The position numbers were made by a program, and so were the translations under genes. DNA of 9,262 bases from Deltaproteobacteria bacterium (GTDB lineage: Bacteria; Desulfobacterota; Desulfobacteria; Desulfobacterales; ETH-SRB1), in contig JAUWQK010000038.1 in NCBI GenBank assembly GCA_030611115.1, forward strand, positions 1-9,262, written 5' to 3'. Position 1 is the first letter of the stretch, and each line of letters starts with the position of its first letter. The notes beneath the pieces were generated by a model, which saw only the letters and a list, made by a program, of their open reading frames with translations, did not search any database and had not been told where the DNA came from. Of this stretch, positions 1-6,057 are shown piece after piece.

Positions 1-744
1 ACAAGAGTGCAGTCAATAGTTTTCAGAATTGCTTCTACAATATATAATTCAGAAAAACGACCGGATTGGAAAGGAAGCAAGGAAATATTTCTTGCACAGG
101 TTGTAAGAATTGTTGGGGAGTTTATTCAGTCGAATAAAATCACAATCAAACATGATTTGTTTCATCAGGATGATTCAAAAAAGAAGATATTGATGATTCT
201 CAATATGAATAAAATCATTCAGCACATCTGGTCAGAAATACGAGTTGAAAATACTGAAAAATTAACTCCTGTTTTTGACAAGGAGAATCCAATCAGGTCA
301 ACATCCGGTGTAAGAACCTGGTTTACGAGTAAGCCTTGCGAATGGATTGAAAAATCACATATCAGCCATTGCATATATGACAGCGGATGGGAAGCTGCGG
401 AAGCATATTTCCTTGAAAAATCAGATTTAGTCACATCCTTTGTAAAAAATGATCATTTAGGATTTACAATCCTATATAATCACAAAGGGGTCATAAGAAA
501 ATATTATCCCGACTTTATTATCAGGCTGGCAAACGGCGAATACATGATTCTTTAAACAAAAGGTAAAGATAGTCAGCAAAACCAAACAAAACGAGAATAT
601 CTAAATGAATGGATAAAGGCAGTTAATGAACAAGGCGGCTTTGGCAAATGGCATTGGGATGTTTCTTTTGAACCATCGGATATTGAGAGTAAAGTTAAGA
701 AATGTATAAAGAATACGCCTTCGCCATCAGTGGCTATGGCGTAA
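1..744 (+). pseudogene. Type III restriction subunit (Res)/helicase C-terminal fragment, interrupted by a stop
   Basis: The reading frame is open from the left edge of the window, so the N-terminal helicase part lies outside. The visible part resembles the C-terminus of type III restriction (Res) subunits and related DEAD/DEAH helicase-nucleases: a segment ending EKSHISHCIYDSGWE, then VKNDHLGF, then a PD-(D/E)xK nuclease core with YYPDF (Asp codon 511-513). The core should continue as ExKGK, but the Glu position is a TAA stop (553-555), followed directly by TKGKDSQQ. The same frame stays open for 62 more codons to TAA at 742-744, with family-like sequence (REYLNEWIKAVN, WHWDVSFEPSDIE). A single GAA to TAA change explains the break. 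The product would lose the nuclease Glu, the Lys and the C-terminal tail. No modification subunit is visible. The family is clear; whether the upstream part is intact cannot be seen. Confidence 0.8.
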
Positions 745-1067
745 ATTGGGCGGGGTTAAGGGCTAACAAATCGTTCCTCGTGGCAAGATAAATGGCCAAG
801 CATGTAAGACAATACCACTATTACACTATTCATCTCTGTTGATTGTCAAAACAAATCCAATATATTATGCAAGACCCTTGTCCGCCACAGAATATTGAGG
901 CATAGTTGACAATCCTGCCACGCAATACAGCGGATAGGAGCGAATGTTATCTACGATGTTGGGCATTCCGCCATAAAACCGGATTCCATATGGAGATAGC
1001 GGATGCCCTTTTAAAAATAGTTTCATGCTCTTCAGAGAGCCCTCTTTTCCTCAACTTTGTCCTGTGG
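745..1067. other. Gene-free stretch between the restriction pseudogene and the TSUP gene
   Basis: No reading frame here has a recognisable product. It contains loosely nested inverted repeats: GATTGTCAA (841-849) against TTGACAATC (906-914), and CGTGGCAAGAT near 779-789 against ATCCTGCCACG near 912-922. A plus-strand frame starting at 906 runs antisense into the transporter gene and looks spurious. The region is probably decayed intergenic DNA, or the boundary of the accessory restriction locus. Confidence 0.5.
1027..1040 (-). terminator. Weak candidate terminator hairpin downstream of the TSUP gene
   Basis: GCTCT and AGAGC arms with a 4-nt loop form a hairpin 27 bases past the transporter stop. 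On the minus strand a T-rich run (CTATTTTT) begins a few bases later instead of directly after the stem, so the fit to an intrinsic terminator is weak. Confidence 0.3.
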
Positions 1068-2027
1068 TTACGAAAAAAAGCCATGGATATATTTCAAGGC
1101 CGTAAAGGTAATGATGCCGCCGAGCATCCATTTAATGACTTTTGCAGGAACATATTTTTGGCACCTTGCCCCAAGATACATACCGCACATGCCACCAAGA
1201 CCGAAAAGTATTCCAAGCAGCCAATCCGGGGTAATTGACAGATCAGGATAGAACGGAGCGATAGCCTGGTAAAAAATTACCCCGGCAATGGAGGTGACAA
1301 ATGTCCCCATTAGCGCTGCTCCTGCCACGGTATAGACGGGAAGGCGGCAAAATGAGACAAAGAAAGGTGCAATAATAGCCCCCCCGCCAATTCCATATAC
1401 CCCTCCAACGATGCCCACAATAAAACTCAAAGTTAAAATTGTCCAGATGGATATATCAAAGCTTTCTCCGTAGAACTCATACCCTAGCCGTTTGAAATTG
1501 AAATGGGTAACACGCACTGCCGGCAATGCCTTGCCCTTAACGCTTTTAACCCGCTCCTCTTTTTTTCGATATTGACGCACGAGTTCCTGAAACCGCTTTT
1601 CACTTGAAGCCTTGTCCGTACCAGGAAGTGGTTTTCGCAGAAGATCTCGAATCATGCGGGTTCCAATATAGAGAAGTACCATGGCAGCAAATAGTTTAAA
1701 ATTTTTTGGGTTTGGGAGATAGGCAACACGGATAAAGGCGCCGATAAACACCCCTGGAAGAGTGCCGATGATGACGACCCATGTAAGCGGCCAGACCATT
1801 CGACCTTCCCGAATATAACGATATACGCCGCTCGGAATAGCCACAATGTTAAAAAGATGATTAGTGGAACTTACAGAGGGGTTAGTAAAGCCCAAAAAGG
1901 ACATCTGAAACGGCAAAATGAGAAATGCACCTGATACCCCACCCATTGATGTAAAGAATGAGATGCCAAAAGCCACTATCGGCGGCAACCAGGGAGCAAC
2001 CTCTATACCGGCAGTTGGAAAATACAT
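1068..2027 (-). CDS. TauE/SafE (TSUP) family membrane transporter
   Basis: This 319-residue integral membrane protein has the two-half layout of the TSUP family (TauE/SafE, formerly DUF81), whose members move sulfite, sulfoacetate and other small anions across the inner membrane. Each half opens with a Gly-rich segment: GGVSGAFLILPF near residues 29-40 and GGVYGIGGGAIIAPF near 198-212. Hydrophobic segments lie near residues 12-40, 51-66, 79-102, 111-128, 182-212, 221-243, 262-286 and 299-317. A basic loop (about 130-180, rich in Lys/Arg/Glu) between the halves makes it slightly longer than typical. The start is supported by AGGAGG (2034-2039) six bases upstream of ATG. It is divergent from the TunR-type regulator; published work on TunR describes repression of TSUP genes by one group of these regulators. 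The substrate cannot be read from sequence; an oxyanion such as tungstate, molybdate or sulfite is an inference. Confidence 0.9.
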   Translation of the reverse strand: MYFPTAGIEVAPWLPPIVAFGISFFTSMGGVSGAFLILPFQMSFLGFTNPSVSSTNHLFNIVAIPSGVYRYIREGRMVWPLTWVVIIGTLPGVFIGAFIRVAYLPNPKNFKLFAAMVLLYIGTRMIRDLLRKPLPGTDKASSEKRFQELVRQYRKKEERVKSVKGKALPAVRVTHFNFKRLGYEFYGESFDISIWTILTLSFIVGIVGGVYGIGGGAIIAPFFVSFCRLPVYTVAGAALMGTFVTSIAGVIFYQAIAPFYPDLSITPDWLLGILFGLGGMCGMYLGARCQKYVPAKVIKWMLGGIITFTALKYIHGFFS

Positions 2028-2033
2028 AAGAAT

Positions 2034-2039
2034 CCTCCT
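2034..2039 (-). promoter_or_regulatory. Shine-Dalgarno of the TSUP gene
   Basis: AGGAGG on the minus strand, six bases before ATG, fixes the start of the transporter at 2027. Confidence 0.8.
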
Positions 2040-2058
2040 TTCAATTTAATTCTGGTTT

Positions 2059-2090
2059 AGTGACACGACTATATATTAAATCGTGTTACT
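2059..2090. promoter_or_regulatory. Palindromic operator candidate for the TunR-type regulator
   Basis: AGTGACACGA (2059-2068) and TCGTGTTACT (2081-2090) match in 9 of 10 positions as an inverted repeat around a 12-base AT-only-but-one spacer (CTATATATTAAA). The whole is 32 bases, close to the 30-bp motif length reported for TunR. It can also be split as two 11-base half-sites around a 6-base centre, the geometry of XerC/XerD sites, which suits a regulator with a recombinase-type DNA-binding domain. It lies 32-63 bases upstream of the TSUP ATG and overlaps TATA-like sequence that could be that gene's -10 region, so repression is the likely outcome. It is also about 120-150 bases upstream of the regulator start. 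I cannot recall the published TunR consensus well enough to compare bases. Confidence 0.65.
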
Positions 2091-2116
2091 TAAATAATAA
2101 ATTTTCCTAATGCTTG

Positions 2117-2183
2117 TCAACTATTTTCTTTACGCAAGACTTAATAGATGATTGCATTATATTGATTGAATAAATATAGTTGA
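2117..2183. repeat. Spaced inverted repeat upstream of tunR
   Basis: TCAACTAT (2117-2124) and ATAGTTGA (2176-2183) are perfect 8-base inverted arms, 51 bases apart. The right arm overlaps the predicted -10 element of tunR. This may be a second regulatory site or chance in AT-rich DNA. Confidence 0.35.
2152..2180 (+). promoter_or_regulatory. Predicted sigma-70 type promoter of tunR
   Basis: TTGCAT (2152-2157) and TATAGT (2175-2180) are separated by exactly 17 bases and lie about 30 bases upstream of the tunR start, a standard arrangement. Call made by eye. Confidence 0.5.
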
Positions 2184-2209
2184 GCTATTAAATTCTGAGG
2201 GCAAACGTG

Positions 2210-3313
2210 ATGAAAAAAAGCAGGGAAAAAAATAAGGAGGACCTGATAAGTGACCTCCTGTCTATGAGAAGACTCACCCGTTTAAACCCCGCCGGCATCT
2301 TAACCATTCCGGAAAACGCCAAGTGCCTGGACACGGCACAACTCGATAAGCTTGAAAAATCCTTTCGGCAATGGATCGACAGGACGATTCGTTCCGATGT
2401 GCGGATCTCAAGAAAGCGGATCTTTCTTATCTTTATGTTGATACGATATACAGGTGCACGGTTTAATGAGATTTTAAGCCTGAATGTTCGAAAAGATATC
2501 GATGTGAAGAATAACCTTGTTCGAATCGGACAACAACCAGAATTGCGTGATGTGCATATCCCGTTGGATCTTACAAACGAAATTAACGAAGTCCTGAATA
2601 ACCCGAAATTTTCCGGATTCCTGTCCTCTCTTTTTAAAATTGATCCGGGACATGTAAGGCGGAAGTTTTACGAGCGAGCTCAAGAATGCGGGTTTCCCAA
2701 AGAGTATGGCAACCCGAATGCCATCAGGCGGTCAAGGTCTATTGAACTCTTGCGGAGCAATATACCAACAATGGTAGTCCAGAAGATCCTCGGACTTTCG
2801 ACCCCAGGCTTGACGAGATCGCTTCTAAAATTTTCCAACAAAGATATACGTCAGATAACCCAATATTATGTGGATAAAGAGAGCCGAAGAAAAACAAGTG
2901 CAAGAAATACATTTTTATGCAAGATCATGCATATCCGAAAGGGCGATATTCAGGCTGAAGTTGAGATGATGACCATTGGCGGATACTCACTATTTACTGT
3001 GATCACCAATGAAAGTCTTAGACGTTTGCAACTAAAGCCAAATTTTTTTATTGTAGCAGAAATAAAGGCACCCTGGGTCATTTTGAGCAAAGGCGATACA
3101 GAACCTGAAAGCAGTGCTGAAAATCGGCTTAAAGGAACGGTATCCAATGTCATTCGTGGTAAAATCACTACCGAATACATAGTATCGCTTCCGGATGGTA
3201 CTGAATTATGTTCAGTGGTCACAGAGGAAAGCAGGCGGCGCCTTGGCTTAAAGGAAGGAGACACAGCGTGGGTGTTGTTTAATTCATTTTCAATCATACT
3301 CAATGTTGACTGA
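2210..3313 (+). CDS. tunR: TunR-type tungstate/molybdate-responsive regulator (dead tyrosine recombinase plus two TOBE/Mop domains)
   Basis: Residues are numbered from the GTG at 2207. Residues 40-225 look like a XerC/D-type catalytic domain: IRYTGARFNEIL at 79-90 holds the first catalytic Arg (R85), and the HxxRH box appears as NAIRR (171-175), keeping only R174. The usual LGH is LGL (195-197), and the nucleophilic Tyr aligns with Leu206 in LTRSLLKFSNKD. It should therefore bind but not recombine DNA. Residues 231-297 and 304-366 are two tandem TOBE/Mop-like domains (SARNTFLCKI..., ENRLKGTVSNVI...), the oxyanion-binding fold of ModE. This combination defines the TunR family of sulfate-reducing deltaproteobacteria, which controls modABC or TSUP transporter genes. 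The divergent TSUP gene points to the repressor group. GTG at 2207 and ATG at 2210 are adjacent; GAGGG at 2197-2201 has better spacing to the ATG. No mod genes are in the window. Confidence 0.85.
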   Translation: MKKSREKNKEDLISDLLSMRRLTRLNPAGILTIPENAKCLDTAQLDKLEKSFRQWIDRTIRSDVRISRKRIFLIFMLIRYTGARFNEILSLNVRKDIDVKNNLVRIGQQPELRDVHIPLDLTNEINEVLNNPKFSGFLSSLFKIDPGHVRRKFYERAQECGFPKEYGNPNAIRRSRSIELLRSNIPTMVVQKILGLSTPGLTRSLLKFSNKDIRQITQYYVDKESRRKTSARNTFLCKIMHIRKGDIQAEVEMMTIGGYSLFTVITNESLRRLQLKPNFFIVAEIKAPWVILSKGDTEPESSAENRLKGTVSNVIRGKITTEYIVSLPDGTELCSVVTEESRRRLGLKEGDTAWVLFNSFSIILNVD

Positions 3314-3428
3314 ATCGGGAGCCCTTGAATAGGTGAAGAGACGCGGCTTACGTGAATCCTTATTAAGTCACCTGCAACAGAAGCATTCCCTATGCAACAA
3401 GTGAATATGTTCGGAATCAACGCCCAAT

Positions 3429-3737
3429 CTATTCGAAGCGGACCTCTGACTCAGGCGCATCGGGTTCTTCCGGGAAATCAGCAAAAGGAAAAGGCAGCGT
3501 GTTTTCGTTCAGGGTGACGTATCGCATCACCCTGTAGGCGTAGAAGGAGACCTTATTGGAGAATCTCCTTACAGGGTTGCTGTAGGTTTTTGTGATAAAA
3601 AGGTAAACATATTGAAACAAAACGGTTACCTGTACAATAATCTTCAGGATCTCAAAGACGATGAGAAAAAAGACGGTGTAAAGAAGACGTATGCCTATCT
3701 TCTTGCGAGACAGGTTTTGTAGTTTGATGGATTCCAT
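3429..3737 (-). CDS. DUF4389 family membrane protein
   Basis: This 102-residue protein has a basic N-terminus (LQNLSRKKIGIRLLYT), one strong hydrophobic stretch at about residues 14-46 that may cross the membrane once or twice, then SNPVRRFSNKVSFYAYRVMRYVTLNEN and the PFPFADFPEEP tail. The pattern of a lipid-facing helix followed by an FxNxxxxYxYRVxRYVTxN segment and a PFPF-D-P end matches DUF4389, whose function is unknown. It is the last gene of a three-gene minus-strand operon: only 8 bases separate its ATG from the TAG of the HAD phosphatase, and the weak ribosome site (TAGGA) overlaps that stop. Downstream (3314-3428) no gene or clear terminator is seen. The family is assigned by recall of the pattern, not by a search. 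Confidence 0.75.
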   Translation of the reverse strand: MESIKLQNLSRKKIGIRLLYTVFFLIVFEILKIIVQVTVLFQYVYLFITKTYSNPVRRFSNKVSFYAYRVMRYVTLNENTLPFPFADFPEEPDAPESEVRFE

Positions 3738-3745
3738 TGGTTTTC

Positions 3746-4387
3746 CTATGTCTTTATCTGTTGTAATGGTTGGCCCAAAAGGATATTTTCAAGCTCTTTC
3801 AGGCTATTGATATACAAGTCGGCGGAAAGAGATCTGTTTTTATATGCTATCAGAGCTATGCCTGCTGCTTTTGCTGCTATTTCGTCCAGCTTTGAGTCTC
3901 CTATATAAATTAATTGACCGGGTTCTATATTAAAATGCTCCAGTATTTTAATTAGCTGATCCGGGCTGGGTTTGGGATTTTCCACATCAAGTGCACTTAC
4001 TACCAGATCAAAGTATTCTTCGAGATCGTGTTCAATAAGCACTCTTTTCATTGTATCTGCCCGGTTTGTAGCAACTGCTGTCTTATATTCAGGCCTGAGC
4101 CTTTTAAGCAAAGGCTTCAGGTGCGGTTCCATTTCCATATATTTTAAAAATGGTATATAGCTCATATGTTTGCGAAATACTTGTGCTTCTTCAAAGCTTT
4201 TCTTATCTTCAAATAGTTCGGCTATGGCCTCGTCTGCTGTATGCATGTATGAGTAAGTAAACTGGTCGGGAGTCATATCGGGTTTGCCGAAATGATTTAG
4301 AATATTATTATAATAGGCTGTGTTTGCCTTAACAGTATCAAACATAACTCCATCACAGTCAAAAGCGACAACTTTAATATTATTCAT
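3746..4387 (-). CDS. HAD superfamily hydrolase, phosphoglycolate phosphatase-like
   Basis: This 213-residue soluble protein carries all four HAD motifs. Motif I is DCDGVMFD (D10 nucleophile, D12 acid/base), motif II is the Thr in AVATNRAD (T107), motif III is the Lys in ENPKPSP (K139), and motif IV is GDSKLDEIAA (D164, D168). A helical cap (about residues 17-90) between motifs I and II makes it subclass I, like phosphoglycolate phosphatase and beta-phosphoglucomutase. It is predicted to hydrolyse a small phosphorylated metabolite in the cytoplasm; the substrate cannot be told. The start lies 9 bases after the TAG of the upstream DUF1573 gene, with a purine-rich GGAGAGGAAG spanning the end of that gene as ribosome site. 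The next gene (DUF4389) follows after 8 bases, so the three are probably co-transcribed. Confidence 0.85.
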   Translation of the reverse strand: MNNIKVVAFDCDGVMFDTVKANTAYYNNILNHFGKPDMTPDQFTYSYMHTADEAIAELFEDKKSFEEAQVFRKHMSYIPFLKYMEMEPHLKPLLKRLRPEYKTAVATNRADTMKRVLIEHDLEEYFDLVVSALDVENPKPSPDQLIKILEHFNIEPGQLIYIGDSKLDEIAAKAAGIALIAYKNRSLSADLYINSLKELENILLGQPLQQIKT

Positions 4388-4396
4388 AAATAACTT

Positions 4397-5116
4397 CTAC
4401 TTCCTCTCCTTTATATTGCCATATACACTTATTTTAATTTCCGGACGTATTTTGCTGTCGGTTTCCAAATAAATTGTGTCAAAAAAGCGGCTTTTTTCAT
4501 TTTTCAGATTTGTTACAATCAATAAATATTCTGATTCTTTTGATGGCGTTATAATTTTCTCTATTTTATAGCTTATGTATTTACCTTTTTGGGCTTTTAC
4601 TCCAAGTATTTTAAAAGGATATTTTTTTTCAGGAATTATCTTAATTGATTGCTTTATATCTTCTCCAATATAACCACTCAGACTTACTCTGTTAGGTGTA
4701 ATGGTTACAAATTTATCAACTTTGCCCTGGATAACAAAATTTAATTTTGGATGCTTTTCGTCATTAGTATGGATAACTATGTTTTTCTTGAGTTTTCTTC
4801 CACCATATCCATTTGAATTGACTTTAATATTGAATTTTCCCTCTCCGCCCGGAGAGATAAGTCTCGGAAATGAGACTGCGGTACACCCTCAGCCGGTTTT
4901 GACTTTTTCAATATTCAGAGGCGCTGTTCCTTTGTTTTGAATAATAAATTGATGGTCTATTTCATTACCTTCAAGAACAGGGTCAAACTCATAATTATCT
5001 ACAGGCAGATAAGCGGAAGGATATGTATTAACATTATCTTCGGCTTTTATAGATGCATTTAAATTTAAAATAAGAGAAAACAAGAAAAAAAAGAAAAACA
5101 GGTTTTTAATCTTCAT
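4397..5116 (-). CDS. Exported DUF1573 protein, probable selenoprotein (in-frame TGA at the conserved Cys)
   Basis: The frame is interrupted once, by TGA at 4889-4891, and then stays open for 164 codons to TAG at 4397-4399. Read through, it gives 239 residues: signal peptide (MKIKNLFFFFF..., likely cut after ASIKA, residue 23), then an Ig-like DUF1573 domain with EGNEIDHQFIIQNKGTAPLNIEKVKTG-U76-GCTAVSFPR and the family continuation ISPGGEGKFNIKVN, IVIHTNDEKHP and LNFVIQGKV, then a second beta-rich domain. DUF1573 proteins normally read CGC at this point, so the TGA replaces the first Cys and leaves UGC. Hairpins follow directly. ATG at 5114-5116 is chosen over 5152 because AAGGAG sits 8 bases upstream and the signal peptide starts there. 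It is the first gene of the operon with the HAD phosphatase and DUF4389 genes. The function is unknown; a periplasmic redox or metal-binding role for UGC is inference. The alternative, a nonsense mutation, is less likely. Confidence 0.8.
4841..4891 (-). promoter_or_regulatory. Candidate bacterial SECIS region after the in-frame TGA
   Basis: On the minus strand, two perfect 6-bp hairpins follow the TGA (4889-4891). The first is AGTCTC/GAGACT (4860-4877), whose 6-nt loop begins 18 nt after the TGA. The second is CTCTCC/GGAGAG (4841-4856), with loop GGGC beginning 39 nt after it. Alternatively GAGGG, overlapping the TGA, can pair with CTCTC and enclose the first hairpin, giving one extended stem with the TGA at its base, as in fdhF. 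The first loop has the right distance but lacks the expected early G; the second has a G-rich loop but lies slightly far. Which fold is used cannot be settled by eye. Confidence 0.5.
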
Positions 5117-5175
5117 TTTTAAAGCTCCTTTTTCAGAAATTTCTAAACTCATTTTTATGTAACATTAACTATCTA

Positions 5176-5381
5176 CGCGTGAGCTTCAGGTATAATCAAA
5201 TTTAAAACAGGAAACTGTTTGAACGTATTAGAGATCGTTAAGAAAGAACCTCGCAGGATCTTGTTATTGTTTATTAAGTGCTTATTGAACTATTACTACT
5301 ATTTTCATTCAGGGCAAGTTCTTTCTTTACGATATCTTATGTGTGAGTTTTTCATGGTTTAAATTTGATTATACCTGAAGC
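5176..5381. repeat. Long inverted-repeat (MITE-like) element, copy 1
   Basis: A perfect 24-base inverted repeat starts with GCTTCAGGTATAATC at 5183-5206 and returns at 5358-5381. The pairing continues inward imperfectly: ATCGTTAAGAAAGAAC (5234-5249) against GTTCTTTCTTTACGAT (5318-5333). The two arms, about 70 bases each, flank a roughly 65-base AT-rich centre, and the RNA or a cruciform could fold into one long hairpin. The left arm with its outer CGCGTGA (5176-5251) recurs as a diverged direct copy at 8616-8690. There is no coding capacity. It occupies most of the gene-free stretch 5117-5427, between the phosphoesterase stop and the DUF1573 operon. TATAAT occurs in each arm, pointing inward, so the right arm could help transcribe the DUF1573 operon; this is speculative. 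Confidence 0.8.
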
Positions 5382-5427
5382 GAATATATTTTTAACAAGC
5401 TATACGAGTTTGTAAATTCCAGTTTTA

Positions 5428-5928
5428 CTAATTTCGGGTTAACTCCACCCTTTGTATCTCCGAGGTATCGGTATCAACAAAACAGAATCCCGGATAGCCG
5501 TCTTTTCCCATAATCTCACCTGGATTTAAGAATATGGTTTGGCCGATTTTCTTTATATCGTGCTTATGAGAATGACCATAACAAACCAATTGGTATTTAT
5601 TGGTTGATGCAAGTCCTTGTCCTACTATATCCTGATGTGTAAATCCAACATTAAATCCATTAATATTAATATCGCCGATGAGGCCGTAAAGCTTGATATT
5701 TGTAAAACCGGTTAGAGAAAACTTTGTTAAAAGGTACTGGTCTCCATCATTGTTCCCCAAAACTCCGTGGACAGGGATATCTGCTTCATTGAGCTCTTTC
5801 AGCATAAATGGGGCAACAAAATCTCCGCAGTGAATAATCATGCCGGCATTTTTTTCTTTGATAATTGCCAGAGCTTTGCGCAAATTCCATATGTTGTCAT
5901 GGCTGTCACTTATTACTGCTATAATCAT
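5428..5928 (-). CDS. YfcE/MJ0936-type metallophosphoesterase
   Basis: This 166-residue calcineurin-like phosphoesterase has the full set of metal ligands in family order: DSH (D8, H10), HCGDFV (D36), GNND (N59), THQD (H98) and GHSH (H119, H121). The size and the MIIAVISDSHDN start match the small YfcE/MJ0936 group of Mn2+-dependent cytoplasmic phosphodiesterases; the physiological substrate is generally unknown. The ATG at 5926-5928 is preferred over the upstream one at 5967 because AGAGGG precedes it by four bases, the family starts here, and the extension would be encoded inside the arm of an inverted repeat (5941-5967). It lies 129 bases downstream of priA on the same strand, with that repeat between them, so coupling to priA is uncertain. 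Confidence 0.87.
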   Translation of the reverse strand: MIIAVISDSHDNIWNLRKALAIIKEKNAGMIIHCGDFVAPFMLKELNEADIPVHGVLGNNDGDQYLLTKFSLTGFTNIKLYGLIGDININGFNVGFTHQDIVGQGLASTNKYQLVCYGHSHKHDIKKIGQTIFLNPGEIMGKDGYPGFCFVDTDTSEIQRVELTRN

Positions 5929-5940
5929 AATTCCCTCTGT

Positions 5941-6046
5941 TATAGATTTCCAGATAAATAATTTCACTGCGTTATCAGTCGTCGACGTATAACTAATACG
6001 CCTTCCTCCTTCTGGCCTTGTGAAATTGATTATCTGAAAATCTATA
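5941..6046. repeat. Second long inverted repeat, between priA and the phosphoesterase gene
   Basis: The arms at 5941-5967 and 6020-6046 are 27 bases each and match at 24 positions (both read TATAGATTT...AATTTCAC from the outside in). The spacer of 52 bases holds CGTCGACG and a smaller CGTAT/ATACG hairpin. The right arm starts 12 bases past the priA stop. The element could be a short MITE, or a hairpin that ends or processes the priA transcript. No clear target-site duplication is seen and there is no similarity to the 5176 element. Confidence 0.75.
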
Positions 6047-6057
6047 GAACTCTATTT

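Noticed and set aside
553..555. Recoding of the stop in the restriction gene
   Set aside because: The codon is TAA, which is not used for selenocysteine or pyrrolysine, and it replaces Glu; a nonsense mutation is the simpler reading.
760..963. Integron attC-like look (GCTAACAAATCG... to GATGTTGGGC) after the restriction pseudogene
   Set aside because: The end boxes do not fit the attC consensus on both sides, the span of about 200 bases is too long, and the paired arms are only partly complementary.
906..1238. 110-codon plus-strand frame
   Set aside because: More than half is antisense to the well-supported TSUP gene, it has no ribosome site, and its translation has no recognisable domain.
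2210..3313. Active phage integrase with a nearby attachment site
   Set aside because: The Tyr nucleophile and HxxRH histidines are absent, and the TOBE domains and the neighbouring TSUP gene point to a regulator.
2950..3420. 156-codon minus-strand frame
   Set aside because: It is antisense to the TOBE domains of tunR and has no family features; a shadow of the real gene.
5117..5152. Longer N-terminus of the DUF1573 protein (ATG at 5152)
   Set aside because: The 12 extra residues would precede a complete signal peptide, and the AAGGAG site is correctly spaced only for the ATG at 5116.
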